Positions 6,123 through 7,771 of a stretch of DNA of 7,771 nt are shown here, one piece after another; the stretch's first letter is position 1, and every line of letters starts with the position of its first letter. The stretch comes from Actinomycetes bacterium (GTDB lineage Bacteria > Actinomycetota > Actinomycetes > Actinomycetales > Beutenbergiaceae): the NCBI GenBank assembly GCA_021793935.1, contig JAJYRV010000086.1, positions 1-7,771 on the forward strand, written 5' to 3'. The notes beneath the pieces are model-generated. The model was not told the DNA's origin, made no database searches, and saw nothing but the letters and a program-made list of their open reading frames with translations. The position numbers and the translations under genes are program-made.

Positions 6123-6395
6123 CCGATTGCCGTCACCATCACCGCAAACCCGACCCACACACACCACCCGAACCCACGCGGGGCCCGTTTGCCGCAACCA
6201 CCACCGCAAACCCGACCCAGACACCACCCGAACCCACACGGGGCCCGTTTGCCGCAACCACCACCGCAAACCCGACCCACACACCACCCGAACCCACACG
6301 GGTCCCGATTGCCGCCGCCATCACCGCAAACCCGACCCACTCCCACCGCCCGAACCCACACGGGTCCCGTTTGCCGCAACAGATACGGCAACCGG
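6119..6395. repeat. Tandem repeat block, 4 full units of 60-62 bp plus a partial fifth
   Basis: Units lie at 6119-6180 (62 bp), 6181-6240 (60), 6241-6300 (60), 6301-6362 (62) and 6363 to about 6395 (partial, diverging after GTTTGCCGCAAC). Every full unit contains CCGCAAACCCGACCCA and CCCGAACCCAC. Units 2 and 3 differ at one base only (6220 G versus 6280 C), indicating a recent duplication. Outer units 1 and 4 share a variant (GATTGCCG, ATCACCG), giving the order A-B-B-A. In B units GTTTGC and GCAAAC can pair across 13 nt, and the partial unit folds TTGCCG with CGGCAA (6371-6391). The plus strand is C-rich and G-poor; the minus strand has many GGG tracts. The block lies between converging genes. 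Unit length preserves reading frame, but I see no credible protein. Confidence 0.9.
6331..6357 (-). other. G-quadruplex motif on the minus strand in repeat unit 4
   Basis: The minus strand has five GGG tracts separated by loops TTC, CGGT, AGT and TC, which meets the standard G3+N1-7 quadruplex rule. The other units have the same first pair of tracts but a loop of at least 8 nt (TGGTGTGT in unit 3), so they are weaker. It would lie in the 3' region of the oxidase transcript. Confidence 0.55.
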
Positions 6396-6530
6396 CACCC
6401 ACAGCGGATCCGAGCACAGCCACGGCGACCGCCCCACCGCAGCGGCCACGGCCACGAGGCTCCCTGCCCGGGGCTGCGCGATCCTCACGATGGAGCGATC
6501 CCGCAGGCCCGAGCAGCTAAACGCGCGCGG
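6396..6530. other. Non-coding tail of the convergent intergenic gap
   Basis: These 135 bp between the repeats and the oxidase stop hold only short GC-rich direct repeats, such as GGCCACG near 6445 and GCGATCC near 6478 and 6495. I see no gene, RNA or canonical terminator with a U-tract here. Confidence 0.4.
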
Positions 6531-7771
6531 CTACCACTCCCGGTGGCCTGGGATGAGCGTGCCGGGGTTGAGGTTGCGGTTCGGGTCGGCTGACTTCAGC
6601 AGGCCGACCATGAGGTCCACCCCCGCAGGCGAGAGATCCTGCTCCATCCACGGGGCGTGGTCGGTGCCGACTCCGTGGTGGTGGGAGAGGGTTCCGCCGG
6701 CGTCGATGAACGCTTGCTGGATCGCCGTCTTCACCACGTCGTACTGGCGCAGGCTCTCCTGGTAGTCGGCTTCCTTCCCGTCAACATCTGCAGGGCGGAA
6801 GGCGAAGGTGAAGTACAGGCACGCCCCGGAGTGGTAGGAGTGCGAGAGGTGGCACATGATGAACCCCTTGACCCCCACCTCGTCGAAGGCGGCGTTGGCG
6901 GCCTGCATTGTGGTGAAGTACACCTCACCGAGCCGGTCCCACGGGGCGGCGGTCTCCGACACGTCGCCCATCGCGCCGCGGTCGAGGAGGAAGTCGCGGA
7001 TGTAGGGGGTGTCGAACTTCTTCTGGTCGTACAGCGCCCCGGGGCCCTTGCCCAGCCGGATCCCGCCGTTCTTGGAAATGATCTTGCCGACGATCGACTT
7101 ATTCGACTTCACGAGGTTCGCTCCGCCCTCGTACCCGATGTAGCTAATGCACACCTTGTCCATGTCCCAGCCGCGCTTGGCGAGCAGGTCGAACAGGATC
7201 GGGCCGGCCTTGGACTTCAGGGAGGTGGATTCCTTCTGCGTCGAAAGCGAGAACGCCGTCTCCGGGGCGTCGGAGACGCGGGTGATCGAGGGGGTGGCGT
7301 CCGATTCGGAGATCTCCCGCATCGCGGCGATCCCCGCCGCCCAGTTGGGGAACAGGTAGGCAATGACCTCCCGGTTCTCCGGGAGCCGGTGCACGTGCAC
7401 CCACGCCTCGGTGATCACCCCGAGGCGCCCCTCCGATCCGAGGATCATCTCCCGCACGCTCGGGCCCGAGGAGGTCGCCGGCAGCGGCCGAATCTCCACC
7501 ACTTTGCCCGGCTGCACGAGCCGCATCCCGCGGGTGATGTCGGCGATGTCGCCGTATTTGTCCGACTGCATCCCAGAAGAGCGGGTGGAGATCCACCCAC
7601 CGAGGGTGGAGTGTTTGAACGAGTCGGGCTGGTGGCCCATCGTCCACCCCGAGGCGTTGAGCTGGGTCTCCATGTCCGGGCCGAGCACACCCGCCTGGAT
7701 CCGCGCGATCCCGGAAACCTCATCGATCTCCAGCACCCGGTTCATCCGCCCCATGTCCATCGAGACCACGA
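6531..7771 (-). CDS. FAD-binding oxidase, alkyldihydroxyacetonephosphate synthase (AGPS)-like, 5'-truncated by window edge
   Basis: At least 412 C-terminal residues are visible and the frame runs off the right edge. AGPS exchanges the acyl chain of acyl-DHAP for a fatty alcohol, forming an ether lipid precursor, with FAD as cofactor. Counting from the codon at 7769: the FAD domain remainder (QMNRVL-like region, AGVLG 26-30), PDSFKHSTLGGWISTRSSGM (48-67), GSEGRLGVITEA (111-122), then the cap domain with SETAAPWDRL (271-280), YHSGACLYFTFAF (312-324, with the AGPS active-site Tyr position), the His triplet SHHHGVG (362-368), and C-terminal NPGTLIP (401-407). These match eukaryotic AGPS in order and spacing. 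Actinobacterial homologues include the mycobacterial AgpS annotation. The true substrate in bacteria is uncertain; D-lactate/glycolate-oxidase-type relatives share the fold but lack SHHHGVG. It is convergent with the TetR gene, and its partner genes are outside the window. Confidence 0.88.
   Translation of the reverse strand, partial: VVSMDMGRMNRVLEIDEVSGIARIQAGVLGPDMETQLNASGWTMGHQPDSFKHSTLGGWISTRSSGMQSDKYGDIADITRGMRLVQPGKVVEIRPLPATSSGPSVREMILGSEGRLGVITEAWVHVHRLPENREVIAYLFPNWAAGIAAMREISESDATPSITRVSDAPETAFSLSTQKESTSLKSKAGPILFDLLAKRGWDMDKVCISYIGYEGGANLVKSNKSIVGKIISKNGGIRLGKGPGALYDQKKFDTPYIRDFLLDRGAMGDVSETAAPWDRLGEVYFTTMQAANAAFDEVGVKGFIMCHLSHSYHSGACLYFTFAFRPADVDGKEADYQESLRQYDVVKTAIQQAFIDAGGTLSHHHGVGTDHAPWMEQDLSPAGVDLMVGLLKSADPNRNLNPGTLIPGHREW

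Noticed and set aside
6119..6395. CRISPR array
   Set aside because: Units are contiguous and similar over nearly their full 60 bp, with no unique spacers between short identical repeats and no cas genes nearby.
5818..6765. 315-codon plus-strand frame through the tandem repeats (His/Thr/Pro-rich repeats)
   Set aside because: It overlaps the TetR gene and the oxidase gene in other frames. Its repeats arise from the 60-bp DNA period being divisible by 3. It has no Shine-Dalgarno sequence and no domain; all frames on both strands show similar pseudo-repeats.

Overview
The window is GC-rich, compactly packed chromosomal DNA of a high-GC Gram-positive bacterium (Actinomycetota). The evidence is the codon usage, the NrdH CVQC motif, the class Ib ribonucleotide reductase protein sequences and the GTG/TTG starts. 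I cannot place it more precisely than class or order from sequence alone. I see no integrase, transposase, tRNA, rRNA or CRISPR array.

Layout. Positions 1-3432 (minus strand) hold a class Ib ribonucleotide reductase operon, read nrdH (3432-3190), nrdI (3085-2684), nrdE (2699-546) and nrdF (472 to beyond position 1, so 3'-truncated). NrdH (redoxin) supplies electrons to NrdE (catalytic subunit). NrdF carries the dimetal/tyrosyl radical, and NrdI (flavodoxin) helps assemble its Mn cofactor. Positions 3433-3836 are a 404-bp non-coding control region. It contains a structured 5' leader of about 108 nt, two NrdR boxes exactly 32 bp apart, and further upstream a dense cluster of DnaA-box-like 9-mers, two of them perfect TTATCCACA.

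Positions 3837-5417 (minus) encode a 14-TM DHA2/QacA-like drug efflux pump. It is divergent from a TetR-family regulator at 5523-6062 (plus). A 32-bp inverted repeat in the 105-bp gap between them is the probable TetR operator for both genes.

Positions 6063-6530 are a non-coding gap between two converging genes. It carries about 4.5 tandem copies of a 60-62 bp GC-rich repeat (6119-6395) that is C-rich/G-poor on one strand and G-tract-rich on the other. Positions 6531-7771 (minus) are the C-terminal part of an FAD-binding oxidase that closely resembles alkyldihydroxyacetonephosphate synthase (AGPS-like); its N-terminus lies outside the window.

The gene content is ordinary. The parts most worth a second look are non-coding: the DnaA-box cluster next to the NrdR-controlled nrd promoter, the nrdH leader with mutually exclusive hairpins and a possible pseudoknot, the hairpin between the Shine-Dalgarno sequence and start codon of nrdF, and the tandem-repeat block between convergent genes.
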